Shown one piece after another: positions 7,452 to 16,068 of a DNA stretch of 64,000 nt (the stretch's first letter is position 1; each line of letters begins with the position of its first letter). The stretch covers positions 4,278,001 through 4,342,000 of the forward strand of contig NZ_JACBZM010000001.1 in assembly GCF_013408525.1 (NCBI RefSeq), read 5' to 3'. Source of the DNA: Nocardioides aromaticivorans. Its GTDB lineage: Bacteria; Actinomycetota; Actinomycetes; Propionibacteriales; Nocardioidaceae. The notes beneath the pieces are model-generated. The model did no database searches, had not been told where the DNA came from, and saw only the letters and a program-made list of their open reading frames with translations. Made by a program: the position numbers and the translations under genes.

Positions 7452-10400
7452 ATGAGCGAGACGGACGCGCAGCGCGGCACGGCACGGGGCATCGCCCTGA
7501 CGCTGTATGCCGTCGTGGCCGTGCTCATGCTGCTCCAGCAGCCCGGCGCGACCACCTACGACACCCGGGCCGAGCTGACCCAGCGCCCCGGCGACTTCCT
7601 CGCGGGCGCGTTCACGCTGTGGCACCCGGAGTCGAACTTCGGCGAGTTCCAGAACCAGGCCTACGGCTACCTCTTCCCGCAGGGGACGTGGTTCGTGCTG
7701 ATGGACCTGCTGCACGTGCCGGACTGGGTGGGCCAGCGGCTGTGGTCGGCGCTGATCCTCGTCCTCGCCTGCGAGGGCGCGCGCCGGGTGGCCCGGGCGG
7801 TCGGCCTGGGCGAGCTCGCGGCCGTGCTCGCGGGCGCGGTCTTCGCGTTCTCGCCGCGCCTGCTCGGCACCGTCGGTGTGCAGACGGCCGAGTCGCTGCC
7901 AGGGGCGGTGATGCCGTGGCTGGTGCTCGCCGTCGTCCTACACCTCCGCGGCCGGCTCGGCGCTCCCGCGGCCGCGCTGCTGAGCGGTGCCGCCGTCGTG
8001 TGCATGGGCGGCGTCAACGCGGTCGAGACCGCGGGCTCGCTGCCGCTCGCCGCGATCCTGGTCGTCTGGGGCGTGCACCGGGGACTCGCCGGGTGGCGCT
8101 TCGCCGCGGGTTGGGCGGCGGCCGTCGGCGCCGCCTGCCTGTGGTGGGCGGTCCCGCTGCTCCTGCTGGCGCGCTACGCCCCGCCGTTCTACGAGTACGT
8201 CGAGAGCGCGGGCGACACGACCGCGCTGGTGGGCTGGTCGGAGTCGGTGCGCGGTGACTCCTCGTGGCTCGGCTACCTGCTCTCGGGCGACCAGCCCTGG
8301 TGGCCGGCCGCCTTCCACCTCGCCAACGAGCCGCTACTGGTGGTCGTGGCGGCTGCCGTCGCCGCGATCGGGCTGGCCGGCCTCGTACTCGTCGAGAGCG
8401 ACCTGCGCCGCCCGCTCCTGCTCGCCGCGCTGCTGGGCCTGGGCTGCCTGACCGTCGCGCACGGCGGTGTCGCGGGCTCGCCGCTGGCCGACCCGGTCCG
8501 CACGCTGCTCGACGGCCCGCTCCAGATCTTCCGCAACGTGCACAAGATCGACCCGGTGGTGCGGCTGCCGGTGGCGATCGGGTTCGCGACGGCAGCGCAG
8601 CGCGGTGTGGCGCTGCTGGTCGCGCGCCGGCCCCGTCTCGCCGGCGCGCACCGCGCCCTGCTGGTGGTGCCGCTCCTGCTGGTGGCCGTGCTCGGCCAGC
8701 CGCTGCTGCTGAACCAGACCCGCACACCCGGGTGGGAAGCGATCGACGCGCCCTGGCAGCAGGCCCGGAGCTTCCTCGCCGAGCAGGACGCGGGCCGGGT
8801 GCTCGTCGTACCCGGCTCCAGCTTCGCCCAGCAGGACTGGGGCTGGACCATCGACGAGCCGCTCGCCATCCTCGGCGGGACCGACGTGGTCTCGCGCACC
8901 CAGGTGCCGCTCGTTCCGGGTGAGACCATCCGCTACCTCTCCGCGCTCGACCAGACCATCGCGACGGGTCGGGCCACCGAGGCGCTCGCCGACGAGCTGG
9001 CCCGGGTGGGCATCACCCATGTGGTGCTGCGCCGCGACCTGCTCCGCGCCCAGACCCGCTCGCCGCATCCCGGCGGCGCGGCCGTGTCGCTCGCGCGGGC
9101 GGGCCTGGAGCGCCTCGCGGGATTCGGTACGACGAGCGGCGGCGCGGCGGCGGTCGAGGTGTTCGGGGTGCCGCACCGCCAGGACCTCCTCCAGGCGACC
9201 GATGCCGACGACGTGGTCACCGTCCGCGGGACGCCGGAGAGCGTGCTCGCGCTGCAGGGGACCGGCGTGCTCGCCCCGGGCCGGGCGACGGTGCTCGAGG
9301 GTGAGCCGGGCTGGGACGCGGCCGCGGACGTGGTGACCGACGGCGACCAGCGCCGCGAGCGCGCCTTCGGCAACAACGACGAGCCGCTGTCGGTGCTGAT
9401 GGGGCCGCGCGACGACTACCGCGTCGAGCGCGCGGTCCACGACTTCCCCGCCGGTCCGTCACAGGCCCCCGTCGTCGCCGGGTACGACGACGGGCTGGCC
9501 GGCGTCTCGGCGTCGAGCGCGCAGGGCTACGCCGACAACTACGGCCCGGTGATGGTCGAGTCGGGCCCGCAGGCGGCCGTCGACGGCGACATCGACACCC
9601 GGTGGGTCAGCTCGGGGATCGGACGTGCCGACCGCCAGTGGCTGCGCCTCGACCTCGACGGTGAGCAGGCGGTCCACGAGGTCACGGTCACCCCGGTGGC
9701 CGACGACCGGTTCGTCGTACCCATCCGGGAGATCGAGGTCGTCGCGGGGGAGCAGCGGGTCCGCGCGCGGGTCGGTGCGGACGGGGTCCCTGTCCGCGTC
9801 CGCCTCGACGGCAGCCCGGTCGACCGGGTGGAGGTCCGCGTCGTGGAGGCGGCGACCGACGCGCGGGCGGCCCGGGTCGGCCTGCGCGAGGTGCGCCTCG
9901 ACGACCGCACCCCGACGCGCACCTTCGTCCTCCCCGGCACCGTTCCCGACGGTGCGGGACTGGTGTTCTCGGCCGTCCCGGGCCGCCGTGCCTGCACGAT
10001 CACGCTCGGGCGCCCCGACTGCGACGTGGCGCGGATCCGCGGCGCGGAGGAGCGCGGCGGGATGGACCGCAGCTTCACGACCGACGGCGGCGCAGCCGTG
10101 CGGATCAGCGGCCACGTCGTCGCCCGCAGCACGCCGGAGGCGGCGCGGCTGCTGGAGCCGCTCGACCCCGACCTGACGGTGGGCGCGACGTCGGCCTTCG
10201 GCCAGGACCCCAAGGTCTCGAGCCGGTTCGCGCACGACGGCGAGCCCTCGACGGCGTGGGTCTCCGACGACTCCGACCTCTACCCGACCCTCATCTTCGA
10301 GTGGCGGCGCCCGCGCACGATCCGCGCGCTCACGGTCGCCCGGGCGGGCCTGCCCGGGGAGCCGCGAACGGCGGTCGTGACCGGCGACGACGGCGAGCCG

Positions 10401-11471
10401 CAGCGGATCGAGCTCGGCACCGGCGCGGAGCAGGAGCTGGAGGAGCGGATCCGGACCCGCCGGCTGACCATCCGCTTCGAGAAGGAGCCGGGCTTCGGCC
10501 ACGTCGTCGTTCCCGACGTGTCCCTCGTCGGCGCCAATGTCGTCCGCCCCTTCTTCGCCGACACCCCGACCGGCGCGATCTGCGGGTTCGGCCCCGAGAT
10601 CGAGCTGGACGGTCGCGTGGTCAGGACCAGGGTGACGGGCACGATGGCCGACATCGCCAACGGCAGCCCGATGACCCTCGAGGCCTGCGGCGACGTCGAC
10701 CTCGCGGCGGGAGCGCACCGGCTGGCCGTCGTACCCAATGCGGAGATGGAGGTGCTCGACCTGGCCGTCGTGCCGGACGACACCGCTGCCGCGGCGGACG
10801 CCGCGGGCCGCCGCGTCGAGGTGACGCGGTGGGGGAGCACCCACCGCTCGGCGCAGGTCGCGGCCGGCCCCGACGCCGTCCTCCACCTGCCCGAGAACTT
10901 CAACGAGGGCTGGGTCGCCGAGGTCGACGGCCGGCGCCTGCAGGCGATCCGGGTCGACGGCTGGCAGCAGGGCTGGCTCCTGCCGGCCGGCGGCGCGGTC
11001 GACGTCGAGCTGCGCTACACCCCCGAGCGCGTGTACGACGTCGCCCTGCCTGCCGGGCTGGCGGTCAGCGGCGGCGTCCTGGTCGCCGGGGTGGTCGCGC
11101 TGGTCCTCGTGCTGTGGCGCCGGCGCTCCTCACCCGCACCGGAGCCTGCGCCGTGGCCGGACGCGGAGCCCTGGCGCCTGCCGGCGTGGCTGGCGACCCT
11201 CGGCGCCGCGGTCCTGCTGCTCGGCCCGGTGGCCGCCCTGGGACTGCTTGCGGGGAGCCTGCTGGTCGGGGGTCTGGTCCGCCGCCCGGTGGCGCTCGGC
11301 GTCGCGGCGGGCGTGCTGGTGCTGGCCTCGGGCGTCCTCGACGCGTGGACCAGCGCCCGGGTCGTTGCCGACCTCGCCGACCTGTCCGCCGCCGCGGCCG
11401 TCGGCCTCGTCGCCGGCCTGGTCCTCGGCGCGCCACGGCGCCCCCGCCACCGGGCGGAGGTGGGCTCGTGA
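7452..11471 (+). CDS. AftD-like arabinofuranosyltransferase-family membrane protein (DUF3367)
   Basis: This 1,339-residue protein has an N-terminal GT-C-type membrane domain (about residues 10-425). Its first extracytoplasmic loop carries acidic and aromatic residues (TTYDTRAELTQRPGDFLAGA, WHPESNFGEFQNQAYGYLFP). A large extracytoplasmic part follows with two discoidin/carbohydrate-binding-like stretches: DIDTRWVSSGIGRADRQWLR (about 712) and HDGEPSTAWVSDDSDLYPTL (about 928). C-terminal helices occupy about 1195-1330. Size, order and the adjacent DUF2613 gene match mycobacterial AftD, which adds alpha-(1->3)-arabinofuranose to cell-wall glycans. Whether arabinan is the acceptor here is unknown. 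A GGAGG-like sequence precedes the ATG, and the stop overlaps the next gene (GTGA). Confidence 0.88.
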   Translation: MSETDAQRGTARGIALTLYAVVAVLMLLQQPGATTYDTRAELTQRPGDFLAGAFTLWHPESNFGEFQNQAYGYLFPQGTWFVLMDLLHVPDWVGQRLWSALILVLACEGARRVARAVGLGELAAVLAGAVFAFSPRLLGTVGVQTAESLPGAVMPWLVLAVVLHLRGRLGAPAAALLSGAAVVCMGGVNAVETAGSLPLAAILVVWGVHRGLAGWRFAAGWAAAVGAACLWWAVPLLLLARYAPPFYEYVESAGDTTALVGWSESVRGDSSWLGYLLSGDQPWWPAAFHLANEPLLVVVAAAVAAIGLAGLVLVESDLRRPLLLAALLGLGCLTVAHGGVAGSPLADPVRTLLDGPLQIFRNVHKIDPVVRLPVAIGFATAAQRGVALLVARRPRLAGAHRALLVVPLLLVAVLGQPLLLNQTRTPGWEAIDAPWQQARSFLAEQDAGRVLVVPGSSFAQQDWGWTIDEPLAILGGTDVVSRTQVPLVPGETIRYLSALDQTIATGRATEALADELARVGITHVVLRRDLLRAQTRSPHPGGAAVSLARAGLERLAGFGTTSGGAAAVEVFGVPHRQDLLQATDADDVVTVRGTPESVLALQGTGVLAPGRATVLEGEPGWDAAADVVTDGDQRRERAFGNNDEPLSVLMGPRDDYRVERAVHDFPAGPSQAPVVAGYDDGLAGVSASSAQGYADNYGPVMVESGPQAAVDGDIDTRWVSSGIGRADRQWLRLDLDGEQAVHEVTVTPVADDRFVVPIREIEVVAGEQRVRARVGADGVPVRVRLDGSPVDRVEVRVVEAATDARAARVGLREVRLDDRTPTRTFVLPGTVPDGAGLVFSAVPGRRACTITLGRPDCDVARIRGAEERGGMDRSFTTDGGAAVRISGHVVARSTPEAARLLEPLDPDLTVGATSAFGQDPKVSSRFAHDGEPSTAWVSDDSDLYPTLIFEWRRPRTIRALTVARAGLPGEPRTAVVTGDDGEPQRIELGTGAEQELEERIRTRRLTIRFEKEPGFGHVVVPDVSLVGANVVRPFFADTPTGAICGFGPEIELDGRVVRTRVTGTMADIANGSPMTLEACGDVDLAAGAHRLAVVPNAEMEVLDLAVVPDDTAAAADAAGRRVEVTRWGSTHRSAQVAAGPDAVLHLPENFNEGWVAEVDGRRLQAIRVDGWQQGWLLPAGGAVDVELRYTPERVYDVALPAGLAVSGGVLVAGVVALVLVLWRRRSSPAPEPAPWPDAEPWRLPAWLATLGAAVLLLGPVAALGLLAGSLLVGGLVRRPVALGVAAGVLVLASGVLDAWTSARVVADLADLSAAAAVGLVAGLVLGAPRRPRHRAEVGS

Positions 11472-13240
11472 CCGGCCGGAGGTTCACCGCCTGGCGCGGC
11501 GCGCAGGGACTCGCCGCGCTCGGCATCGTCGCCGTGACGGCGCTCGTGCGCGGCTGGCTGCTGGCCGGCTCCTACTTCAACCAGGACGACTTCTACATGA
11601 CCGGCCGGGCCGCCGAGTCCGACCTGACGTGGGACTACCTCGTCCGCGACTTCGCCGGCCACGTCAACCCGCTGCAGCAGCTCACGCTGTGGGTGGTGGC
11701 CCACGGGGCGCCGTACCAGTGGCCGGTGCTCGCCGTCGGCATCCTGCTCGTCAACCTGCTCGCCGTGGTGCTCGCGTGGCTGATCCTGAGCCGGCTGCTG
11801 CCGGACCGGTGGTCGCGGGTGGTGCTGCTCGCGGTCTTCGCGTGGACCCCGCTGACACTCGTCTCCACGCTGTGGTGGAGCGCGTCGATGTTCCTGTGGC
11901 CGCACGTCACCTGCTCACTGGCGGCCGTGTGGCTGCTCGTGCGGTGGAAGCAGGAGGGCGCGCCGGTCCGCCACGTGCTGGCGATCCTGCTGGTGACCGC
12001 GGTCGGCCTGCTCTGGCACGAGCGCTCCGTCCTGATCCCGCCGCTGGTCTTCGGCGTCGCGGTCGCCCTGGCCGACCGGGCGACCGGCTGGCGCCGGGTG
12101 AGGGCGGCGCTGCGCGACCACGCCTGGCTCTGGGGCGGCATGGTCGCGCTCGTCGGCGGCTTCCTCGTGGCGCACTCCCGACTGACCCAGGTCGAGGGCG
12201 GCGGCGGTACGCCGAGGCAGCTGCTCGGCGTCACGTGGTCATTCCTGGGTCGCAGCGCCGTCCCCGGCCTCGCCGGCGGTCCGTGGACCGGAGAGATCGA
12301 CGGCGGCGCCGTCCGGCCGGCGACGTGGGTGACGGTCGTGAGCCTGCTGCTCGCCGCCGTCGTGCTCGCGCTGCTCCTGCGCGGCGGCGGTCCTGCCCGG
12401 CGGTGGGCGCTCGCCGTGCTCCTCGGCTACGTCGCCGCCGACACCGCGCTGCTGCTGAGCGGCCGCGCCGCGTTCGGCGCGGTCATCGGCCTCGACCCGC
12501 GCTACTCCTCCGACATCCCGCACGCGGCGGTGGTCTGCGCGGCGCTGGCGTTGCGCGGCGGCCCGCCGGGCCTCGGCCTGGTCCGGCTGGCGACCGTCCG
12601 GGCCCGCGTCGTGGGGGCCGGGTGCGTGGTGGCGGCGTACGCGCTCGCGGCGGGCTTCGGCACCGCACTGCTGGTGCCGCACTTCCAGAACAAGGCCGAC
12701 CGTGCGTTCGTCGAGGCCTTCCGGGCCGACCTCGCGGCCGATCCCACCCAGGTGGTCTTCGACGAGCTCGCGCCTGCGGAGCTCGTCCTGCCGCTCGTCG
12801 GCGACGACTCGCGCTACTCCCACATCTTCGGCCCGCTGCCCGAGCACCCGGCGTTCGACGAGCCGAGCCCGCGGCTGCGCGTCGTCGGTCCCGACGGCCA
12901 CCTGCGGCCGGTCACCTTCGACGGCACGGTCGACGCCGTGCCCGGGCGTGACGGCGACTGCGGCCACGAGGTGACCTCGGCGGCCACCTCCGTGCGCTTC
13001 GCGCTGCCGGTCGAGGGCCGGCTCGTCATGCGGGTGCAGTACTACAGCGACGCCGAATCGACCGTCACCGTCGCGGCGGGCGACTGGTCGGAGCGGTTCC
13101 TCGCGCGCCGGGGGCCCAACGAGGCCTGGCTGGTGCTGCCCGACCTGCCCGGCTCGGTCCCGTCGGTGGCGATGTGGAGCGACGGGACGGTGCCGGTGTG
13201 CGTCACCGACGTCGCCGTGGGCCTGCCGGAGCGACCATGA
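11468..13240 (+). CDS. Polytopic membrane protein, GT39/GT-C-like, in envelope operon
   Basis: This 590-residue protein has about ten hydrophobic segments in residues 10-410 and a soluble extracytoplasmic C-terminus (about 420-590). The first outer loop has SYFNQDDFYMTGRAAESDLT, an acidic pair placed like the catalytic or metal-binding acid of GT-C glycosyltransferases. A further loop LLWHERSVLIPPLVF is typical of this class. The C-terminal domain contains PVEGRLVMRVQYYSDAESTV, which looks like a beta-sandwich. The GTG start overlaps the TGA of the AftD-like gene, so co-translation is expected. I cannot assign a sugar donor or acceptor. A non-catalytic role is also possible. Confidence 0.8.
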   Translation: MTGRRFTAWRGAQGLAALGIVAVTALVRGWLLAGSYFNQDDFYMTGRAAESDLTWDYLVRDFAGHVNPLQQLTLWVVAHGAPYQWPVLAVGILLVNLLAVVLAWLILSRLLPDRWSRVVLLAVFAWTPLTLVSTLWWSASMFLWPHVTCSLAAVWLLVRWKQEGAPVRHVLAILLVTAVGLLWHERSVLIPPLVFGVAVALADRATGWRRVRAALRDHAWLWGGMVALVGGFLVAHSRLTQVEGGGGTPRQLLGVTWSFLGRSAVPGLAGGPWTGEIDGGAVRPATWVTVVSLLLAAVVLALLLRGGGPARRWALAVLLGYVAADTALLLSGRAAFGAVIGLDPRYSSDIPHAAVVCAALALRGGPPGLGLVRLATVRARVVGAGCVVAAYALAAGFGTALLVPHFQNKADRAFVEAFRADLAADPTQVVFDELAPAELVLPLVGDDSRYSHIFGPLPEHPAFDEPSPRLRVVGPDGHLRPVTFDGTVDAVPGRDGDCGHEVTSAATSVRFALPVEGRLVMRVQYYSDAESTVTVAAGDWSERFLARRGPNEAWLVLPDLPGSVPSVAMWSDGTVPVCVTDVAVGLPERP

Positions 13241-13250
13241 GGGGCGAACC

Positions 13251-14945
13251 ATGAGGAAGCAGCTGCCCGACCTCGCCGTGACCGGTGCCGTCGCTCTCGT
13301 CGTGCTCGGCCCGCTCTTGCTCGGCAGCGGCTTCTGGCTGGTCGGCGACATGGTCTTCGTGCCCGACCAGCCGTGGAAGCCCGCTTGGCTGGGCCTCGAC
13401 GGGGCGCTCCCGCGCGCGGTGCCCATGGACGCGCTCGTCTCGCTGGCGTCGTATGTCATCCCGGGGGCGCTGGTGCAGAAGGCGCTGCTCCTCGGGGGCT
13501 TCCTCGCCGGCGGGCTGGGTGTGGCGCGCCTGGTGCGCGAGCAGGCGTGGTTCGCCCGGGCCGCGGCCATCACGCTGTTCTGCTGGAACCCGTGGGTGCA
13601 CGAGCGACTGCTGATCGGCCAGTGGGCGATCCTGCTGGGCTACCTGCTCCTGCCCTGGGTCGCGCTCGCCGCCCTGCGCCTGCGCCGCGACCCACGTGAC
13701 CCCGGCAACCTGGCGCCGGCCGCCATCGTGCTGGTCCTGTCGGGCGTGTGCAGCCCCTCGAGCGGGGTGATGGCGGTGGGCGTGCTCGCGGTGCTCGGCC
13801 TCACCCGTGACCGCCGGGGCTGGTGGCGCGTCGCCCTGGTGGCCGTGGTCGCGAACCTGCCCTGGCTGGTGCCCGCGCTCACGGCCGACGCGGTCCGGGT
13901 GTCCACCGACGGGGTGTTCGCCGGCTTCGCGGCTCGCGCCGAGTCGGGCGCGGGCACGCTCGCCAGCCTGCTGTCGCTCGGCGGGATCTGGAAGACGTCG
14001 ATCCTCGCGGGGGAGCGGACCAGCGCCGTGCTGGTGCTGCTGTCCTGCCTGCTGTCGATCGCCGCCCTCGGCGGCCTGTGGCGGGGCGCGCCCGACCGGG
14101 TGCGCTGGCTGGGCCTGGGGGGAGCCGCGCTGGTGCTCGCGCTGCTGCCGACCGTGGGCCCCGGCGCAGCCCTGCTCGAGGGCCTCGGCTCGGCCGTGCC
14201 CGGAGTCGCGCTGCTGCGCGACTCCCACCGCTTCCTCGCCCCGCTGGGCCTGGTGCTGGCGGTTGGCGTCGCCCATGCGGTCACGCTGGTCCGCGCCCAG
14301 GTACGGCCCGGTCGGGGTGCGCTCTGGAGCGGTGTGGCGCTCCTCGTGGTGGCGCCCGTCCTGCTGCTGCCGAGCCTGGCCTGGGGCGGTGGGGGCGAGA
14401 TCCAGCGGTCGTCGTACCCGCGGGCGTGGGCGGACGTCGCCGACATCGTCGGCCCGGACGACGTGACCGTCGTGCTGCCGTGGGCGGGGTCCTATCGCGG
14501 CTTCGACTGGAACCACCGCCGCGCCGTCCTCGACCCGGCGCCCCGGTTCCTGCCCGGCACGGTGCTGGTCGACGACAGCGTGCGGCTCACCGACATCGTC
14601 GTGCCGCCCGAGGACCCGCGGGTGGTCGCCGTCTCGCGGGCCCTCGACCAGGCGGACCCGGCTGCCGCGCTGCGCGAGCAGGGCGTGCGCTGGGTGCTGG
14701 TCGAGGAGGGCATGGGCGCGGTCGACACGCCCGACGCCCCGGTGCGCTACGACGCCGGCGGGCTCACCCTGCTCGACCTCGCCGCCGACGGGCCGGTGGC
14801 GACGGGGGAGACGGACGTGCGGCCCGGGATGGCCCGATGGCAGGAGATCCTCGTGGCTTTCGGTCACGGTTTGGCGTTTCTTTTGCTTTTGGTTGCCGTG
14901 ACATGGATACTCCGACCAGGGAGTAACGGGCGTCACACCACATGA
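13251..14945 (+). CDS. Polytopic membrane protein, possible homologue of mycobacterial Rv0226c
   Basis: This 564-residue protein has many hydrophobic helices through residue 420, then an outer soluble segment, then a last helix (HGLAFLLLLVAVTWILRPG). The early loop VGDMVFVPDQPWKPAWLG has an acid-rich, aromatic pattern like other GT-C proteins. DSHRFLAPLGLVLAVGVA resembles the YfhO/GT-C core. The stretch ADIVGPDDVTVVLPWAGSYR and following sequence is also seen in the AftD-like neighbour, suggesting a shared extracytoplasmic module. It begins ten bases after the preceding stop. Size and neighbourhood resemble M. tuberculosis Rv0226c, from memory. The function is not established. Confidence 0.8.
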   Translation: MRKQLPDLAVTGAVALVVLGPLLLGSGFWLVGDMVFVPDQPWKPAWLGLDGALPRAVPMDALVSLASYVIPGALVQKALLLGGFLAGGLGVARLVREQAWFARAAAITLFCWNPWVHERLLIGQWAILLGYLLLPWVALAALRLRRDPRDPGNLAPAAIVLVLSGVCSPSSGVMAVGVLAVLGLTRDRRGWWRVALVAVVANLPWLVPALTADAVRVSTDGVFAGFAARAESGAGTLASLLSLGGIWKTSILAGERTSAVLVLLSCLLSIAALGGLWRGAPDRVRWLGLGGAALVLALLPTVGPGAALLEGLGSAVPGVALLRDSHRFLAPLGLVLAVGVAHAVTLVRAQVRPGRGALWSGVALLVVAPVLLLPSLAWGGGGEIQRSSYPRAWADVADIVGPDDVTVVLPWAGSYRGFDWNHRRAVLDPAPRFLPGTVLVDDSVRLTDIVVPPEDPRVVAVSRALDQADPAAALREQGVRWVLVEEGMGAVDTPDAPVRYDAGGLTLLDLAADGPVATGETDVRPGMARWQEILVAFGHGLAFLLLLVAVTWILRPGSNGRHTT

Positions 14946-14998
14946 TGGACATGGGGGGAAGTGGCGCTCTGTGCTGGTCTTTGGGAGGGGACCTGCGC

Positions 14999-15130
14999 AT
15001 GAACATCATCATTTCGACCATCGTCGGCGCGCTCGCCTCGACGGTTGTCCTGGTCGCTGGCGTCAACGCCGCGAACAACGACCACAAGCCCGTCAGCAAC
15101 GACAAGCTGTACAGCTACTCGGACCAGTAG
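14999..15130 (+). CDS. DUF2613-like small membrane/secreted protein
   Basis: This 43-residue protein has one hydrophobic helix (MNIIISTIVGALASTVVLVAG), a polar linker (VNAANNDHKPVSNDK) and an aromatic C-terminus, LYSYSDQ. The layout matches DUF2613 proteins such as the small secreted protein Rv0236A, which is encoded beside aftD in mycobacteria. GGGAGGGG lies 8 bases before this ATG, which decides the start over an in-frame ATG at 14942. The gene follows the membrane-protein operon by 53 bases and probably belongs to it. A helper role for the large glycosyltransferase is an inference from conserved proximity. Confidence 0.78.
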   Translation: MNIIISTIVGALASTVVLVAGVNAANNDHKPVSNDKLYSYSDQ

Positions 15131-15199
15131 CCCGTCTGGTCGGCCGTCGTCCCTCGTGACGGCGGGCGGCTTCGTCATACGTCCTTCTGGGAGGGGGGA

Positions 15200-15213
15200 C
15201 GTCTGAGCAGACG
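15200..15213. promoter_or_regulatory. 14-bp inverted repeat upstream of GT2 gene
   Basis: CGTCTGAGCAGACG is an inverted repeat with 6-base arms and a 2-base centre, 15 bases before the GT2 start codon. It could be an operator or a small hairpin that affects translation. No regulator can be named. Confidence 0.35.
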
Positions 15214-15228
15214 GCTTGGGAGGGTCCG

Positions 15229-16068
15229 ATGCTGCAGATCGTCATTCCGGCGTTCAACGAGGAGCGCCGCCTGCCGCGCACCTTGCGTGAGCTGCGCCGG
15301 TACGCCGCCGCGCACCGCGGCGTGCTCGGCCACGTCGAGGTGATCGTGGTCGACAACGCCAGCAGCGACGCCACCGCCGAGGTGGCTCGTGCGGCGAGCA
15401 CGGCCGCGCTGCCCGTGCGCGTGGTGCGCTGCACCCGTCGCGGCAAGGGCGCCGCGGTGCGGGCCGGCCTGCTGGCCACCGACGCCGACCTGGTGTGCTT
15501 CATGGACGCCGACGGCGCGACCGGGCTGGACGCCCTGGAGGTCGCGTGGCGCCGGGTGCTGCTGGGCGCCGAGGTCGTCATCGGCTCGCGCGCGCTCGCC
15601 GGGAGCGAGACCGAGGAGCGGCACTGCCGCACCAGGTCGCGGGGTGCCGCGGTCTACCGCCGGCTCGCCGGCCGGCTCGTGCCCGGGATCGCCGACACGC
15701 AGTGCGGCTTCAAGGTCTTCCGCGGCGACCTCGTCCGCGAGGCCGTGCGCGACCTCGACACGGCCGGCTTCTCCTTCGACGTCGAGCTCCTCGTCCGCCT
15801 GCGGGCGGCGGGCGCGCGGATCGAGGAGATCCCGGTCAGCTGGGTCGACGTGCCCGGCTCCACCTTCGTCCCCGTGCGCCACGGCGCGGGTGCCTTCGCC
15901 GAGCTGGCGCGGATCGCGTGGTCGACCCGCGGCCTGCAGACGTCGGGCCCCGGCAGGGTGGCGGTCAGCACCACGCGGTCCCCCATGCCGCTCCCCGCTG
16001 TCGCTGCCCTGCCGGCCGTCGTCGCCGTCCCCGTGCTGGCCTCGATCACCCCGCGGAGCCACCGGTGA
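15229..16068 (+). CDS. Glycosyltransferase family 2 (polyprenyl/dolichyl-phosphate sugar synthase-like)
   Basis: This is a 279-residue GT-A fold enzyme. It opens with LQIVIPAFNEERRLPRTLRE, has the nucleotide-binding VEVIVVDNASSDATAEVARA, the RRGKGAAVRAGL motif, and the catalytic DxD-type FMDADGATGLDAL near residues 88-100. DTQCGFKVFRGD and FSFDVELLVRLR are typical of dolichyl-phosphate glucose/mannose synthases. Such enzymes transfer a sugar from a nucleotide sugar to a polyprenyl phosphate, supplying donors to GT-C enzymes such as those encoded upstream. The C-terminal 45 residues are alanine/proline-rich with a weak hydrophobic stretch. The stop overlaps the next start (GTGA). Confidence 0.9.
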   Translation: MLQIVIPAFNEERRLPRTLRELRRYAAAHRGVLGHVEVIVVDNASSDATAEVARAASTAALPVRVVRCTRRGKGAAVRAGLLATDADLVCFMDADGATGLDALEVAWRRVLLGAEVVIGSRALAGSETEERHCRTRSRGAAVYRRLAGRLVPGIADTQCGFKVFRGDLVREAVRDLDTAGFSFDVELLVRLRAAGARIEEIPVSWVDVPGSTFVPVRHGAGAFAELARIAWSTRGLQTSGPGRVAVSTTRSPMPLPAVAALPAVVAVPVLASITPRSHR

